NCBI GenBank assembly: GCA_036015235.1
Contig: CP107926.1
Coordinates: forward strand, 6,695,501-6,759,500
Reading direction: 5' to 3'
Length of the DNA: 64,000 nt
Origin: Streptomyces sp. NBC_00433
GTDB lineage: Bacteria; Actinomycetota; Actinomycetes; Streptomycetales; Streptomycetaceae
This document shows, piece after piece, positions 52,453-60,880 of the stretch. The translations under genes were made by a program, and so were the position numbers. Numbering within the stretch: the first letter of the stretch is position 1; each line of letters begins with the position of its first letter. The notes below the pieces were generated by a model. It was not told the DNA's origin and did not search any database. It was given only the letters and a program-made list of their open reading frames with translations.

Positions 52453-53082
52453 CTAAGGGTCCCGGGGGGAGACGACCCTCGTGCAGAAGGGGCGGGTGGA
52501 TTCGACGCGGGAAGCGTTGACGCGTTCGCTCGACGCGATGAAGGCGCGGGCTTCGAGCTCGGTGCGGCCACCCCGCATATGGCGCCGCAAAAGGCGCCGC
52601 TCGCGCAGACGCCGCGGCGTCTCGACGTACCAGAGCTGGTCGAGCAGATCGCGCACCTGCTCCCAGCCGGGCCCGTCATCGGCGAGGTAGTTGCCCTCGG
52701 TCACGACGAGCGCGGTCCCTGCCGGGACGACGAGTCCCGCGGCCACCGGCTCGTCGAGCCGCCGGTCGAAGTCGGGTGCGTACACCGCGCGTGAGCGCTC
52801 CGCGCGGAGGCGCCGCAGGAGGACGACGTAGCCGTCGACGTCGAAGGTCTCCGGCGCCCCCTTGCGGTCGCGCAGGTGGAGCCGGTCCAACTGGGCGTTG
52901 GACAGATGGAAACCGTCCATCGGGACGTACGCGGCGGTGCCGGCGCCGAGCCGGTCGTTCACGCCGGCGACGAGGCGGCGGGCCAGCGTCGACTTGCCGG
53001 CGGCGGGTGCACCCGCCAGGCCCAGCAGCGCGCGGCGGCCTGGAATGCTGGGCACCAGGGCGACCGCGTCATCGACAAGCAT
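52453..53082 (-). CDS. P-loop nucleoside/uridine-kinase-like protein
   Basis: The 209-residue P-loop kinase has Walker A GAPAAGKST (24-32), MDGFHLS, TFDVDGYVVLLRRL, VYAPDFDRRLDEP and a TEGNYLAD Walker B region. These match the uridine kinase / pantothenate kinase / fructokinase-like (YFH7/FrcK) group, which phosphorylates small alcohols or sugars; substrate uncertain. The ATG is 6 nt after TAGGGT on the minus strand, so a leaderless message is likely. It faces the Ter phosphatase across the long repeat; a link to a nucleoside-like product is conceivable only. Confidence 0.85.
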   Translation of the reverse strand: MLVDDAVALVPSIPGRRALLGLAGAPAAGKSTLARRLVAGVNDRLGAGTAAYVPMDGFHLSNAQLDRLHLRDRKGAPETFDVDGYVVLLRRLRAERSRAVYAPDFDRRLDEPVAAGLVVPAGTALVVTEGNYLADDGPGWEQVRDLLDQLWYVETPRRLRERRLLRRHMRGGRTELEARAFIASSERVNASRVESTRPFCTRVVSPRDP

Positions 53083-53118
53083 CCCGTCACCCTAAGCGCC
53101 ACACATCGGAGCAGACCC

Positions 53119-53778
53119 TTGTACGAAACGAAGAACCCCCAGCTCACGCCCGAGCTGTACCAATACGTCCTCGATCACAACCCGCCGCTGGACGAGGTCC
53201 AGCGCGGGCTGGTCGCCACCACGCACCAACGCCTCGCAGGCCAGGCGGGTATGCAGACCGCGGAGGAGCAGGGTCCGCTGCTGGCCTTCCTGGTCCGGCT
53301 GACCGGCGCGAGCCGGATCGTGGAGGTGGGCACCTTCACCGGCCTGTCCACGCTGTCGATGGCGCAGGCGCTGCCCGAGGGCGGGCAGGTGATCGCCTGC
53401 GACATCTCCGAGGAGTGGACCGCGGTGGGCCGCGAGGCGTGGGCGGCGGCGGGTGTCGCCGACCGGATCGACCTGCGGATCGCCCCGGCGATCGAGACGC
53501 TGCGGGCGCTGCCCGGCGGCAGCTGGATCGACCTGGTCTTCCTCGACGCCGACAAGGAGTCGTACATCGACTACTGGGAGGAGCTGGTGCCGCGGATGAA
53601 CCCGGGCGGCCTGCTCGTGGTCGACAACACCCTTTACCACGGTGACGTCGCCGATCCCGCGGCCACCGGCGGCGGCGCCGCCATCCGGGCCTTCAACGAC
53701 CACGTGCGGGCCGACGACCGGGTGGACGACGTCCTGCTCACCGTCGCCGACGGCCTGACGCTGGCCCGCAGGCGGTAA
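53119..53778 (+). CDS. Class I SAM-dependent O-methyltransferase (CCoAOMT type)
   Basis: The 219-residue methyltransferase has motif I VEVGTFTGLSTL, acidic VIACDIS after beta-2, a metal site FLDADKESY and DNTLYHG, as in metal-dependent catechol or caffeoyl-CoA O-methyltransferases. The substrate is unknown. The start is TTG at 53119 with GGAG 7 nt upstream; there is no ATG or GTG in frame at a proper distance and the family sequence begins near residue 1. It is divergent from the kinase gene, 36 bp between starts. Downstream is a convergent membrane protein gene. Confidence 0.9.
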   Translation: MYETKNPQLTPELYQYVLDHNPPLDEVQRGLVATTHQRLAGQAGMQTAEEQGPLLAFLVRLTGASRIVEVGTFTGLSTLSMAQALPEGGQVIACDISEEWTAVGREAWAAAGVADRIDLRIAPAIETLRALPGGSWIDLVFLDADKESYIDYWEELVPRMNPGGLLVVDNTLYHGDVADPAATGGGAAIRAFNDHVRADDRVDDVLLTVADGLTLARRR

Positions 53779-53784
53779 GACCCG

Positions 53785-54330
53785 TCAGTGCTGGGGCAGT
53801 CCGCGGCGGGGCGGCGGCCTTCTGGCCGCCACCGCCGCGTGCTCCCTGGCCTCGCGCTCGCGGGCGACCTCCTCCGGGTGGCGTTTCTTCCAGTACGGGT
53901 TGTCATGTGGCAGTCCGCCGGTGACGCGCCCGTACAGCCCGAAGAACAGCAGCAGCAACCCCACGCCGAAGCTGAAGAGCACGTTCGACATCTTGAAGGC
54001 CAGCAGATTGCTGTCGGTGTCGAGCAGCGCGAGGTTCACGAAGCCGCTCAGCAGGAAGGCGGTGCCCACGCAGATATTCAGCGTGGAGGCGAAATTGCCG
54101 CCGACGACCATCCCGCCGAAGAGCACCGCGCCGATGACGATGGAGATCGTGCTGAGCGCGCCGTTGGAATTGAGCCCGGCGATCCGCTTGCCGGCCTCGG
54201 ACAGGTACGACACGTCGTTCAGCAGGCCCAGGATGCCGAAGACGACGAGGATGAGGCCCATCGCCCCCGCCCCGTAGCGGTAGACCGTGCTGAGCCGGTG
54301 GTCGGCGGTGAGGTGGTCGTCGAGTCTCAC
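53785..54330 (-). CDS. DUF4383 four-helix membrane protein
   Basis: The 181-residue product has four predicted membrane segments (about 21-41, 61-81, 84-105, 109-130) and the DUF4383 pattern: RYGAGAMGLILVVFGILGLL, STISIVIGAVLFGGMVVGG. A basic, proline-rich cytoplasmic tail follows. The function is unknown. GAAGGAGG stands 5 nt before the GTG at 54330. The open frame continues far upstream but as a high-GC shadow of the next genes. Confidence 0.82.
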   Translation of the reverse strand: MRLDDHLTADHRLSTVYRYGAGAMGLILVVFGILGLLNDVSYLSEAGKRIAGLNSNGALSTISIVIGAVLFGGMVVGGNFASTLNICVGTAFLLSGFVNLALLDTDSNLLAFKMSNVLFSFGVGLLLLFFGLYGRVTGGLPHDNPYWKKRHPEEVAREREAREHAAVAARRPPPRRGLPQH

Positions 54331-54443
54331 AAGCGCCTCCTTCGGGGCTGGACTCGTCGAGGACGCCGTCGCCTCCAGGATAGGTCCGGGCCGCCGGGGC
54401 AGCAGCGCGGCGCACGGCGGGCGGCGCCCGCTACCCTGAGGCC

Positions 54444-54674
54444 ATGCCTCGTTACGAGTACCGCTGCAAGACCTGTGGAGCCACCTTCGAAATGCGCCGC
54501 CCGATGTCGCAGTCCAGCGCCCCGGCGCCCTGCCCGCAGGGCCACGGCGACACGGTGAAGCTGCTGTCGACCGTGTCGGTGGGCGGCACCGCGTCGGCCG
54601 CCGGTTCCGCCGCTCCCGCGCCGGCCCCCGCGGGCGGCGGTGGCGGCTGCTGCGGCGGCGGTTGCTGCGGCTGA
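54444..54674 (+). CDS. FmdB-family zinc-ribbon protein
   Basis: The 76-residue product has the FmdB zinc-ribbon: YEYRCKTCGATFE (Cys8, Cys11) and a second partial knuckle, CPQGHGDT, with one Cys and His. The tail is Ala/Pro/Gly-rich and ends in a cysteine-rich GGCCGGGCCG stretch that may bind metal. FmdB proteins are presumed regulators, in some species of formamidase genes, but none is nearby. TACCCT (54432-54437) ends 6 nt before the ATG, suggesting a leaderless mRNA. Confidence 0.88.
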   Translation: MPRYEYRCKTCGATFEMRRPMSQSSAPAPCPQGHGDTVKLLSTVSVGGTASAAGSAAPAPAPAGGGGGCCGGGCCG

Positions 54675-54689
54675 GGCCGGTCGGGCGGG

Positions 54690-55934
54690 TCAGGCGCGGC
54701 CTGCCGCCCGGTCCTCCCTGATGTTGGACACCACGCGGTTCGCCGTCTCCCGGACGGCGGCCGTCTCGGTGAGGAAGGCCCAGTAGTCCGGGTGCCGGCC
54801 CTCCAGCGCGGCGAGCGCCCGGTCCAGCCGTGCCACCGCCTCGTCGAGCGGCCTGGCGTGCCGCGGCTCCGGGGTCGTACGGCCCTGCATCGCGAGCCGC
54901 TGGGCGTCCCTGATCACGAAGCGGGTCCGCTCGACCTCGGCCTTCGGGTCCTTGCTGACCTCGTTGAGCCGGCGCAACCGGTCGCCCGCGGCGCCGACCG
55001 CGCCGTCCACGTCGTCCATCAGCGCGCGCACCGACGCCAGCTTCGCGGTGGCCTGCGCCCACTGCTGCCCGTCCCGCGCCCTGCGCGCCTCGGCCAGCGC
55101 CGTCTCGGCCTGCCGTACGGCTTGGGCCGCCTGCTCCGGCACCTGCTGGAGGTCCTCCCAGCAGGCCAGCGAGAAACGCCGCCGCAACTCGCTGAGCACC
55201 GGCGCGACGCCTTCCGCCCGGGTGCCGAGCGCCTGGACGCGCGTACGCAGCGACACCAGCCGCTTGTCTATCTCCTTGGCCTGCTCGGGCAGCCGCTCGG
55301 CCTCGGCCCGCACCGCGTCCGCCTTGCGGCGGATGTCGTCGGCCCGCTGCACGGTCTCCTTCACGCCGTGCTTGGCGGCGCCCTCGTTGAGCTTGGTCAG
55401 CTCGGGCGCCAGCGCCGCGAGGCGGGACGCGAGGTCGTCGGCGGTGATCCCGGCGGCGCGGACCGCGTCCAGCGCGTTGCTCGCGGCCAGCAGCGACTGC
55501 TTGGCCTGCTCGCGGGCCGGCGCCAGCCGGGCCAGCTGGGTCTCGGCCCGGTTCAGCAGGCCGGTCATCGTCGACTGGTAGCGCTCCAGCTCCGTCCTGG
55601 CGTTGACCAGGTCGTCCTTGGCGCGGGTCAGCTCGCTGACCGCCCGGGAGGCGGACGCGTGGTCCAGCTCGTCCCGGTCCAGGTCGTGGGCGTCGACGGC
55701 GGCGATGTAGGCCGCGCTGACCTGGTCGATCTTCTCGCCGAGCGCCCGGAAGCCGGACAGCGCGCGGCTCGCCTCGGGCGACTGCTCGACGGCGGAGATC
55801 GTCTCGATGGAGATCTCCAGCTCGCGCTGGGCGGTGTCCAGCTCGTAGAAGGCCTGCGCGGCGGCGTCCTTCGCGGCCTGTGCCTCGGCACGCAGATTGT
55901 CCCCGCGCCGCCACCACGAACGTGCCGTCGTCAC
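54690..55934 (-). CDS. Long coiled-coil protein, unknown function
   Basis: The 414-residue product is almost wholly helical with heptad-type spacing and many charged and Ala residues (AQAAKDAAAQAFYEL, ADAVRAEAERLPEQAKEI). It has no signal peptide or membrane span. It resembles uncharacterised Streptomyces coiled-coil proteins but I cannot assign a family. The GTG at 55934 has GGGGAGAGAGAG upstream; the frame open to 56006 adds an unrelated glycine/arginine leader. It is convergent with the FmdB-like gene (15 bp between stops), and tRNA-Val lies upstream. Confidence 0.7.
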   Translation of the reverse strand: MTTARSWWRRGDNLRAEAQAAKDAAAQAFYELDTAQRELEISIETISAVEQSPEASRALSGFRALGEKIDQVSAAYIAAVDAHDLDRDELDHASASRAVSELTRAKDDLVNARTELERYQSTMTGLLNRAETQLARLAPAREQAKQSLLAASNALDAVRAAGITADDLASRLAALAPELTKLNEGAAKHGVKETVQRADDIRRKADAVRAEAERLPEQAKEIDKRLVSLRTRVQALGTRAEGVAPVLSELRRRFSLACWEDLQQVPEQAAQAVRQAETALAEARRARDGQQWAQATAKLASVRALMDDVDGAVGAAGDRLRRLNEVSKDPKAEVERTRFVIRDAQRLAMQGRTTPEPRHARPLDEAVARLDRALAALEGRHPDYWAFLTETAAVRETANRVVSNIREDRAAGRA

Positions 55935-56105
55935 CGTGACTCTCTCTCCCCGCGCTCGCCGCCCACCACCGTCCGTCCCATACTCCCACCCGGCAGCCCC
56001 GAACACACGGTCCGGTCCACCTGCCGCACACTCCCCGCACGCGTCGCCGTATGCGCTTGCCCACCTGCCCCCGTGGCGGGGTAACCTGTGTCGTCGCAGT
56101 ATCCG

Positions 56106-56177
56106 GGGCGTGTAGCTCAGTGGTAGAGCGCCGCCCTTACAAGGCGGATGTCGGCGGTTCGAAACCGTCCACGCCCA
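56106..56177 (+). tRNA. tRNA-Val, anticodon UAC
   Basis: A complete cloverleaf is visible: acceptor GGGCGTG with CACGCCC (7 bp), D-arm GCTC/GAGC, anticodon stem CCGCC/GGCGG with loop CTTACAA giving anticodon TAC, T-arm GGCGG/CCGTC with loop TTCGAAA, discriminator A. The CCA end is not encoded. UAC reads GUA and GUG valine codons. It is a single gene with no other tRNA nearby. Confidence 0.95.
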
Positions 56178-56380
56178 CCCCGTTTCGCGCTCTCGCCCTC
56201 ATCCCCGCCCTCACCGTGTCGGACGAAGGGCGCACCCCCGAAAGTCGTCGTGCGGGCCGCCCCGATGACCGCCTGTCGTACTCGCACGCGTGATCGATTG
56301 TTTGGCGTGACTATTACTCCTTTCGGGGAACGGCGGCCATCTGCGGGCGCGTCGGCCGCCGGGGTGCTGACGATGAAGGC

Positions 56381-57190
56381 GTGAGCACTTCGAGGGGGAA
56401 GCGCATAGGCGCGTGGGCGGCACTTGCCGTGGTGACGGCCGCTGTGGGGTCGTGGGGGTTCAGCGGTGTCGCCGCGGCCGCCCCGGCCCACCCGCACCCG
56501 CCAAGGCCCGCAGGCCTGCCCGTACCCGTTTCCGTACACCTGCCCGTATCCATGGACGTGGCCCTGCCCGCGCTTCCGCGCGTGCCCATGCCCGTGGCCG
56601 ACCACCACCATCCGCAGCCGTCGCACACCCGTGAACCCGGGTCTCCGCACAGGCAGCACAGGCAGCACAAGGAGTCGCACAAGCAGCAGCACAGGCCTCC
56701 GCACCGGCGGCACAAGCCGGGCTGGCCGCTGCCGCACAAGCCGCGGCTGCCGCGGCCCGCGTACTGGTGCGGGCGGTGGCATCCGCACTGGGAGTGGCCC
56801 GAGCCGCTGCACTGCCACCACAAGCCCGTGCCGCCGCCGACCCCGACGCCGAAACCCGTGCCCAAGCCCGTACCGAAGCCCGTGCCCAAGCCGCCTCCGA
56901 AGCCCGCGCCGAAGCCGAAACCGGTGGTGCGGGCCGTGCCCGAGCCGGCGCCGAAACCCGCGCCCGAGCCCCTGCCCAAGCCCGCACCGAAACCCGTGCC
57001 CAAGCCGCCTCCGAAGCCCGCGCCGCCCGCCGTCGTGCACTGGCCGCGGCACGCGGTCGTGCCGGCCGCGGCGCCCGAGCCGCACCGCCGCAAGCTCACG
57101 ACCACGCTGCTGCTGACGACGGTGCCGGGGCTGCTGGCGGCCGCCGTGCTCAAGCCGGGGTCAGGGGCTTATCGCAGGAACAACCGGTAG
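56381..57190 (+). CDS. Exported proline-rich repeat protein
   Basis: The 269-residue product has a signal peptide (RIGAWAALAVVTAAVG to VAAAAPA, about 35 residues). It is then low in complexity: about 24% Pro with PKPVPKP, PKPPPKPAPKP and PEPAPKPAPEP repeats (about 149-215), histidine-rich parts (HRRHKPGWPLPHKP) and a hydrophobic C-terminal segment TTTLLLTTVPGLLAAAVL that may be a membrane anchor. It could span the cell wall. The GTG has GAAGG upstream. The other frames over this gene are arginine-rich and are shadows. Function unknown. Confidence 0.7.
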   Translation: MSTSRGKRIGAWAALAVVTAAVGSWGFSGVAAAAPAHPHPPRPAGLPVPVSVHLPVSMDVALPALPRVPMPVADHHHPQPSHTREPGSPHRQHRQHKESHKQQHRPPHRRHKPGWPLPHKPRLPRPAYWCGRWHPHWEWPEPLHCHHKPVPPPTPTPKPVPKPVPKPVPKPPPKPAPKPKPVVRAVPEPAPKPAPEPLPKPAPKPVPKPPPKPAPPAVVHWPRHAVVPAAAPEPHRRKLTTTLLLTTVPGLLAAAVLKPGSGAYRRNNR

Positions 57191-57209
57191 GACGCGAGGG
57201 GGAGTTCAG

Positions 57210-57959
57210 ATGTCGCAATGGGTGGTACTGCTGATCGCGATGGCCGCGGTCTGCGCGGTCGTCGTCACCGTGGTCGTCCTCAGACACCGCAGGATCTCCG
57301 AGGACGACGACCCGACGGAGACGCCGGACGTCATCGAATACATGGTCATGATGATCGGGGTGATCTACGCGATCGTGCTGGGCCTGGCGATCGCCGGAGT
57401 GTGGGAGGGCAGGAGCTCCGCGCAGGCCGACGTGCTGGCCGAGGCGCAGGCGCTGCACGAGGTCAAGGTCCGGGTGCAGGTCTACCCGGTCGGGGTCAGG
57501 GACAAGGTGCGGGCGGACGTCGACGCCTATGCCGCCTTCGTCGCGGACAAGGAGTGGCCCCACATGCGCGACCACGGCGACCTCTCGCCGCGGGGCGCGC
57601 AGTTGCTCGACCAAGTGCGGACCGACGTCACGCAGTTCGATCCGAAGAGCGACCTGGCGGCGCAGGCCTACCAGCCGGTGGTCGACTCCGTCGCGGCGGC
57701 GGACGCGGCACGGGCCGCGCGCGGGCAGAGCGCGGGCGCGACGATGCCGGGGGTGGTGTGGTTCGGGCTGATCGTCGGCGCGCTGGTGACCGTCGGCCTG
57801 ATCTTCACGCTGCAGATCAGGCGGTCCGCGAAGGAACTGCTGCTCGCCGGGCTGTTCAGCGCGCTCATCGCCTTCCTGCTCTTCCTCATCTGGGACCTGG
57901 ACGCGCCCTTCGGCAGCGGTCTCGCGGTCTCGGCGGACGTCTTCCGCCAACTGCTCTGA
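57210..57959 (+). CDS. DUF4239 (bestrophin-like) membrane protein
   Basis: The 249-residue product has four membrane segments: about 4-24, 45-68 (EYMVMMIGVIYAIVLGLAIAG), 177-197 and 206-231. A central cytoplasmic or external helical part (70-175) has several charged segments. This is the DUF4239 pattern, sometimes called bestrophin-like; relatives may be channels, but function is not established. GGGGAG precedes the ATG. It begins 20 bp after the proline-rich gene, so they may share a transcript. A perfect 19-bp hairpin follows. Confidence 0.85.
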   Translation: MSQWVVLLIAMAAVCAVVVTVVVLRHRRISEDDDPTETPDVIEYMVMMIGVIYAIVLGLAIAGVWEGRSSAQADVLAEAQALHEVKVRVQVYPVGVRDKVRADVDAYAAFVADKEWPHMRDHGDLSPRGAQLLDQVRTDVTQFDPKSDLAAQAYQPVVDSVAAADAARAARGQSAGATMPGVVWFGLIVGALVTVGLIFTLQIRRSAKELLLAGLFSALIAFLLFLIWDLDAPFGSGLAVSADVFRQLL

Positions 57960-57975
57960 TCCCAGAGCGCGCACA

Positions 57976-58019
57976 GTGCGGCCCCGCCGCCCGGTCAGGT
58001 CCGGGCGGCGGGGCCGCAC
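57976..58019. terminator. Perfect 19-bp hairpin between convergent genes
   Basis: Arms 57976-57994 and 58001-58019 are exact complements around a 6-nt loop. It lies 17 bases after the DUF4239 stop and 17 from the encapsulin stop, so it serves as a bidirectional terminator. Confidence 0.8.
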
Positions 58020-58036
58020 CCCGCTTCACACGGCGC

Positions 58037-59455
58037 TCAGCGCCAGTTGGACACGTTCACGTTCTCCAGCACGCCGAGGGCGTCGGGGACCAGGACGGCC
58101 GCCGAGAAGTACGTACTCACCAGGTAGCTGATGACGGCCTTCTCGTCGACGCCCATGAAGCGCACATTCAGGCCGGGTTCGTACTCGTCGGGCAGGCCGG
58201 TCTGGTTGAGGCCGATGACGCCCTGGTTGTCCTCGCCGGTACGGATCGCGATGATCGAGCTGGTGCGGGCCTCGGTGACCGGGATCTTGTTGCAGCTGAG
58301 GATCGGGATGCCGCGCCAGGCCGGCACGGTGGAGCCGTGGCATTCGACCGGGTCGGGGTAGATGCCCGCGCGGGTCCACTCCCGGGCGATGGCCGCGATC
58401 GTCCTGGGGTTGGCCAGCAGGAAGCGCGTCCCCCGGCGGCGGCTGATCAGCTCGTCCAGGTCGTCGGGCAGCGGCGGCCCGGCGTGCGGCTGGATGCGCT
58501 GCTCGTATTCCGCGTTGTTGAGCAGCCCGAACTCCGGGTTGTTGATCAGCTCGTGCTCCTGGCGCTCCCGCAGCGCCTCGACGGTGAGCTTGAGCTGCTG
58601 CTCGGTCTGGTTCATCGGCTCGTTGTAGAGGTCGGCGACCCGGCTGTGGACGCGCAGCACGGTCTGGGCCACGCTCAGTTCGTATTCGCGGGGCTTGACC
58701 TCGTAGTCGACATAGGTGGCGGGCAGCGCGGACTCGCCCTTGTGTCCCGAGGCGAGCTCGATATTCGCCTCGCCGCGCCTGTTGGACCGCTGCTGCGGGA
58801 GCGCCCGGATCGCGTCCAGATGCGCGCGCAGCGAGGCGGCCTGCCCGAGCAGTTGCTCCAGATCCTGCCGGGGCAGCGCGAGCACGGTGGTGGCGGCGGC
58901 CGCGCGGGCGGTGAAGGCCCACTCGCCGTCGCCACCGAGCAGCGCCTGCTCGCCGAAGTGGTCGCCGTCGGCGAGGGTGCCGAGGCGGTTCTGCTCGCCG
59001 TACGACCCCTCGCCGAGCTTCTCGACCTTGCCGTGCGCGATCAGGTAGACCGTGTCGGCCGGCTGCCCCGCCTCGGCGAGCAGCTCGCCGGGGGCGAACT
59101 CCCGCTGGACGAACCGGTCCGCGAGTGCGGTCAGCGCCTCCCCGTCGTCGAAGGACCGCAGGGCGGCGATCTCGCCCAGCTCCTGCGGGATGACCCGGAC
59201 CTGCGACCCGGTCTTGACGAACGTCACCCGCCCGTCCCCGACGGCATAGCTCAGCCGCCGGTTGACGCGGTACGTACCCGCGTTGACCTGCACCCAGGGC
59301 AGCACTTTGAGCAGCCACCTGGACGAGATGCCCTGCATCTGGGGCGTGGACTTGGTTGTCGTGGCCAGATTCCGCGCGGCGGCCGTATCGAGGCTCGTAC
59401 GCGCGGCGTCCTGCGGATTGCCGACTGCGGTGTCCTGGCCCGCATCAACCGACAT
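58037..59455 (-). CDS. Family 2B encapsulin shell protein with cyclic-nucleotide-binding-like insert
   Basis: The 472-residue product is a family 2B encapsulin nanocompartment shell protein. An HK97-type N-arm (residues about 1-75, RTSLDTAAARNLATTTKS; MQGISSRWLLKVLPWVQVNAGTYRVNR) is followed by a cNMP-binding-like insertion (about 90-205; AHGKVEKLGEGSYGEQ, FGEQALLGGDGEWAFTARA). The HK97 core resumes to the end (YELSVAQTVLRVHSRVADLYN; LNVRFMGVDEKAVISYLVSTYFS). The insert lacks the usual RS/TA nucleotide pair, so ligand binding is uncertain. ATG 59455 is preferred, with AGGA 7 nt upstream. Known cargos (terpene cyclase, polyprenyl synthase, cysteine desulphurase) are not encoded in the window. 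Confidence 0.9.
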   Translation of the reverse strand: MSVDAGQDTAVGNPQDAARTSLDTAAARNLATTTKSTPQMQGISSRWLLKVLPWVQVNAGTYRVNRRLSYAVGDGRVTFVKTGSQVRVIPQELGEIAALRSFDDGEALTALADRFVQREFAPGELLAEAGQPADTVYLIAHGKVEKLGEGSYGEQNRLGTLADGDHFGEQALLGGDGEWAFTARAAAATTVLALPRQDLEQLLGQAASLRAHLDAIRALPQQRSNRRGEANIELASGHKGESALPATYVDYEVKPREYELSVAQTVLRVHSRVADLYNEPMNQTEQQLKLTVEALRERQEHELINNPEFGLLNNAEYEQRIQPHAGPPLPDDLDELISRRRGTRFLLANPRTIAAIAREWTRAGIYPDPVECHGSTVPAWRGIPILSCNKIPVTEARTSSIIAIRTGEDNQGVIGLNQTGLPDEYEPGLNVRFMGVDEKAVISYLVSTYFSAAVLVPDALGVLENVNVSNWR

Positions 59456-59614
59456 GTGCATGTCCTTCCCGTATGGGGGTGATACGGGATCATTCTTGTC
59501 GTGACGCTACGCGCTGCCTATTGCCGTATCGAGTGAGAATACTTTGGACGCCAACGGGGGAGTGCCACCGAAAACCGCCCGCGCGGGCGGCCGTTGAAGG
59601 CGCCGGGCAGGCGG

Positions 59615-60301
59615 TCAGAGCGCCTCGACGACCGAGGTGCGGTCAGGGGTCCCGGGGGCGCCCTGCGGGGGGATCGTCAGCGGAACGGCCGCATAGGCTG
59701 CGGCCATCGCCGTACGCCGCTCGCGGCGGAAGACGTAGGCGGCGAAGACGCCCGCGCCCAGCAGGGCCACGAAGGACATCAAGGTGCCGAGCCAGCCGGC
59801 GCCCAGCCACTCGCCGCCGACCCAGCCCAGGCCGACGCTGTAGGTGGCCCAGCAGACGCCCGCGAGCGCCGACCACGGCAGGAACTCCCGGGGGCTGCGG
59901 CGGGCCGTACCGGCGCCCAGGCTGACCACGCTGCGGCCGGCGGGAGCGAAGCGGGCGAGCACCACCAGGGCGCCGCCGCCGCTCGCCAGCACCTGGCCGA
60001 GCCGGTCGTGCGCGGCCGACATGCGCCGCGAGGACGCGATGCGCCGGTCGAACCACTCACCGCCGCGGAAGGCCACCCGGTAGGCGATCAGATCGCCCAG
60101 GCAGGACGCCACGGCCGCGCAGCCCAGGAGGGCCAGTACGTCGAGGGCGCCGTCGCTGGTGCCCGACGACCCCGCGGTCGCCGCGCTGACCACCAGCACA
60201 CCGCTGGGCAGCACCGGCACGAAGACGTCCAGCAGGACGGACAGCGCGACGAGCAGGTAGATCCACGGCCACTCGAAAAGAGAGCCCAGGCCTTGCAGCA
60301 C
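59615..60301 (-). CDS. DedA family membrane protein
   Basis: The 228-residue DedA/VTT-domain protein has four to five membrane segments and the family signatures: PVLPSGVLVVSAA near the first re-entrant loop, GDLIAYRVAFRGGEW, and ARFAPAGRSVVSLGAG (the FxR-x-G-like motif). DedA proteins help move lipid carriers or keep proton balance. GAGGAGG stands just before the GTG. The C-terminal end is a soluble tail. Upstream lies a 670-bp gap shared with the Mn transporter gene. Confidence 0.9.
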   Translation of the reverse strand: MLQGLGSLFEWPWIYLLVALSVLLDVFVPVLPSGVLVVSAATAGSSGTSDGALDVLALLGCAAVASCLGDLIAYRVAFRGGEWFDRRIASSRRMSAAHDRLGQVLASGGGALVVLARFAPAGRSVVSLGAGTARRSPREFLPWSALAGVCWATYSVGLGWVGGEWLGAGWLGTLMSFVALLGAGVFAAYVFRRERRTAMAAAYAAVPLTIPPQGAPGTPDRTSVVEAL

Positions 60302-60740
60302 CGCGCCTCCTCGTCCTTCGCCAGTCCTACGCGCGGTCGCGCGTCACTTGTCGGGTCCTGTCGGGGTCCTGCAATGCCGCAAGAAGATTTCCGATGCCTG
60401 GCGGTGCTTGGTCCCTGCCGTGTCCGTGTCCGTTCGTGCTGGTCAAGGCTTCGCGGAGCTGTCAGTGCCGGTCTCGCGCCGACGGCAGCGGATCTTCAAC
60501 CACCGTCAGCCGTACAGCGTACGCCAGCACGGGCCGACGGCACCGGTCAGGGTGCGTGACGTACGAGACAATCACGACGTTGTCACGACAGGAATACTCA
60601 CCGGAACAACGCTTCAGCCCCCGGGAAAGTGTCCGCGCCGCGCCTCCACCGCGCCGGCGCCGGACCGGCCCCCCAGGTGCAGTTGAATGCCGATACTGAA
60701 ATCTGCCCAGGTCGGACGTCCCGTACACTGGTGCGCAGCA
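60302..60740. other. Long upstream region between DedA and the Mn riboswitch
   Basis: These 439 bases hold no gene that I can support. A GACAA-N8-TTGTC inverted repeat (60567-60584) overlaps a double TCACGAC. TACACT (60724-60729) 15 bases before the riboswitch may be its -10 box. The rest is neither coding-like nor repetitive; a small RNA cannot be excluded. Confidence 0.45.
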
Positions 60741-60880
60741 GAAGGGGAGTAGCTCTTCGCCGGACCGTCGACATACTGCCCGGGTTCGCGTGCGGCGCCG
60801 AAAGGCGCGGCAGGGGACCGGGGCCGGCGCCCGGAGGCAGCGATACGGAAACGTGACGCCGCCAGCGAGACCTTCGGCCG
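60741..60880 (+). promoter_or_regulatory. yybP-ykoY manganese riboswitch
   Basis: The conserved blocks are in the expected order: GGGGAGTAG (60744-60752), CCGTCGACAT (60765-60774), ATACGGAAACG (60843-60853) and GCGAGACCTT (60865-60874). These fit the yybP-ykoY element, which binds Mn2+. It lies 92 bp upstream of a GDT1-type Mn transporter gene, its usual target. A CAGCGT/ACGCTG hairpin follows immediately. Confidence 0.85.

Noticed and set aside
54331..56064. N-terminal extension of the DUF4383 frame
   Set aside because: Overlaps the coiled-coil gene in another frame, and a GTG with GAAGGAGG at 54330 gives the normal DUF4383 start.
56106..56177. tRNA-Val as attachment site of the recombinase element
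   Set aside because: The recombinase is of the large serine type and is 7 kb away; no duplicate of the tRNA 3' end was seen near 63 kb.
58037..59455. Crp/Fnr-type transcription regulator
   Set aside because: The cNMP-like domain is internal, there is no helix-turn-helix at the C-terminus, and both flanks match the HK97-type encapsulin shell.
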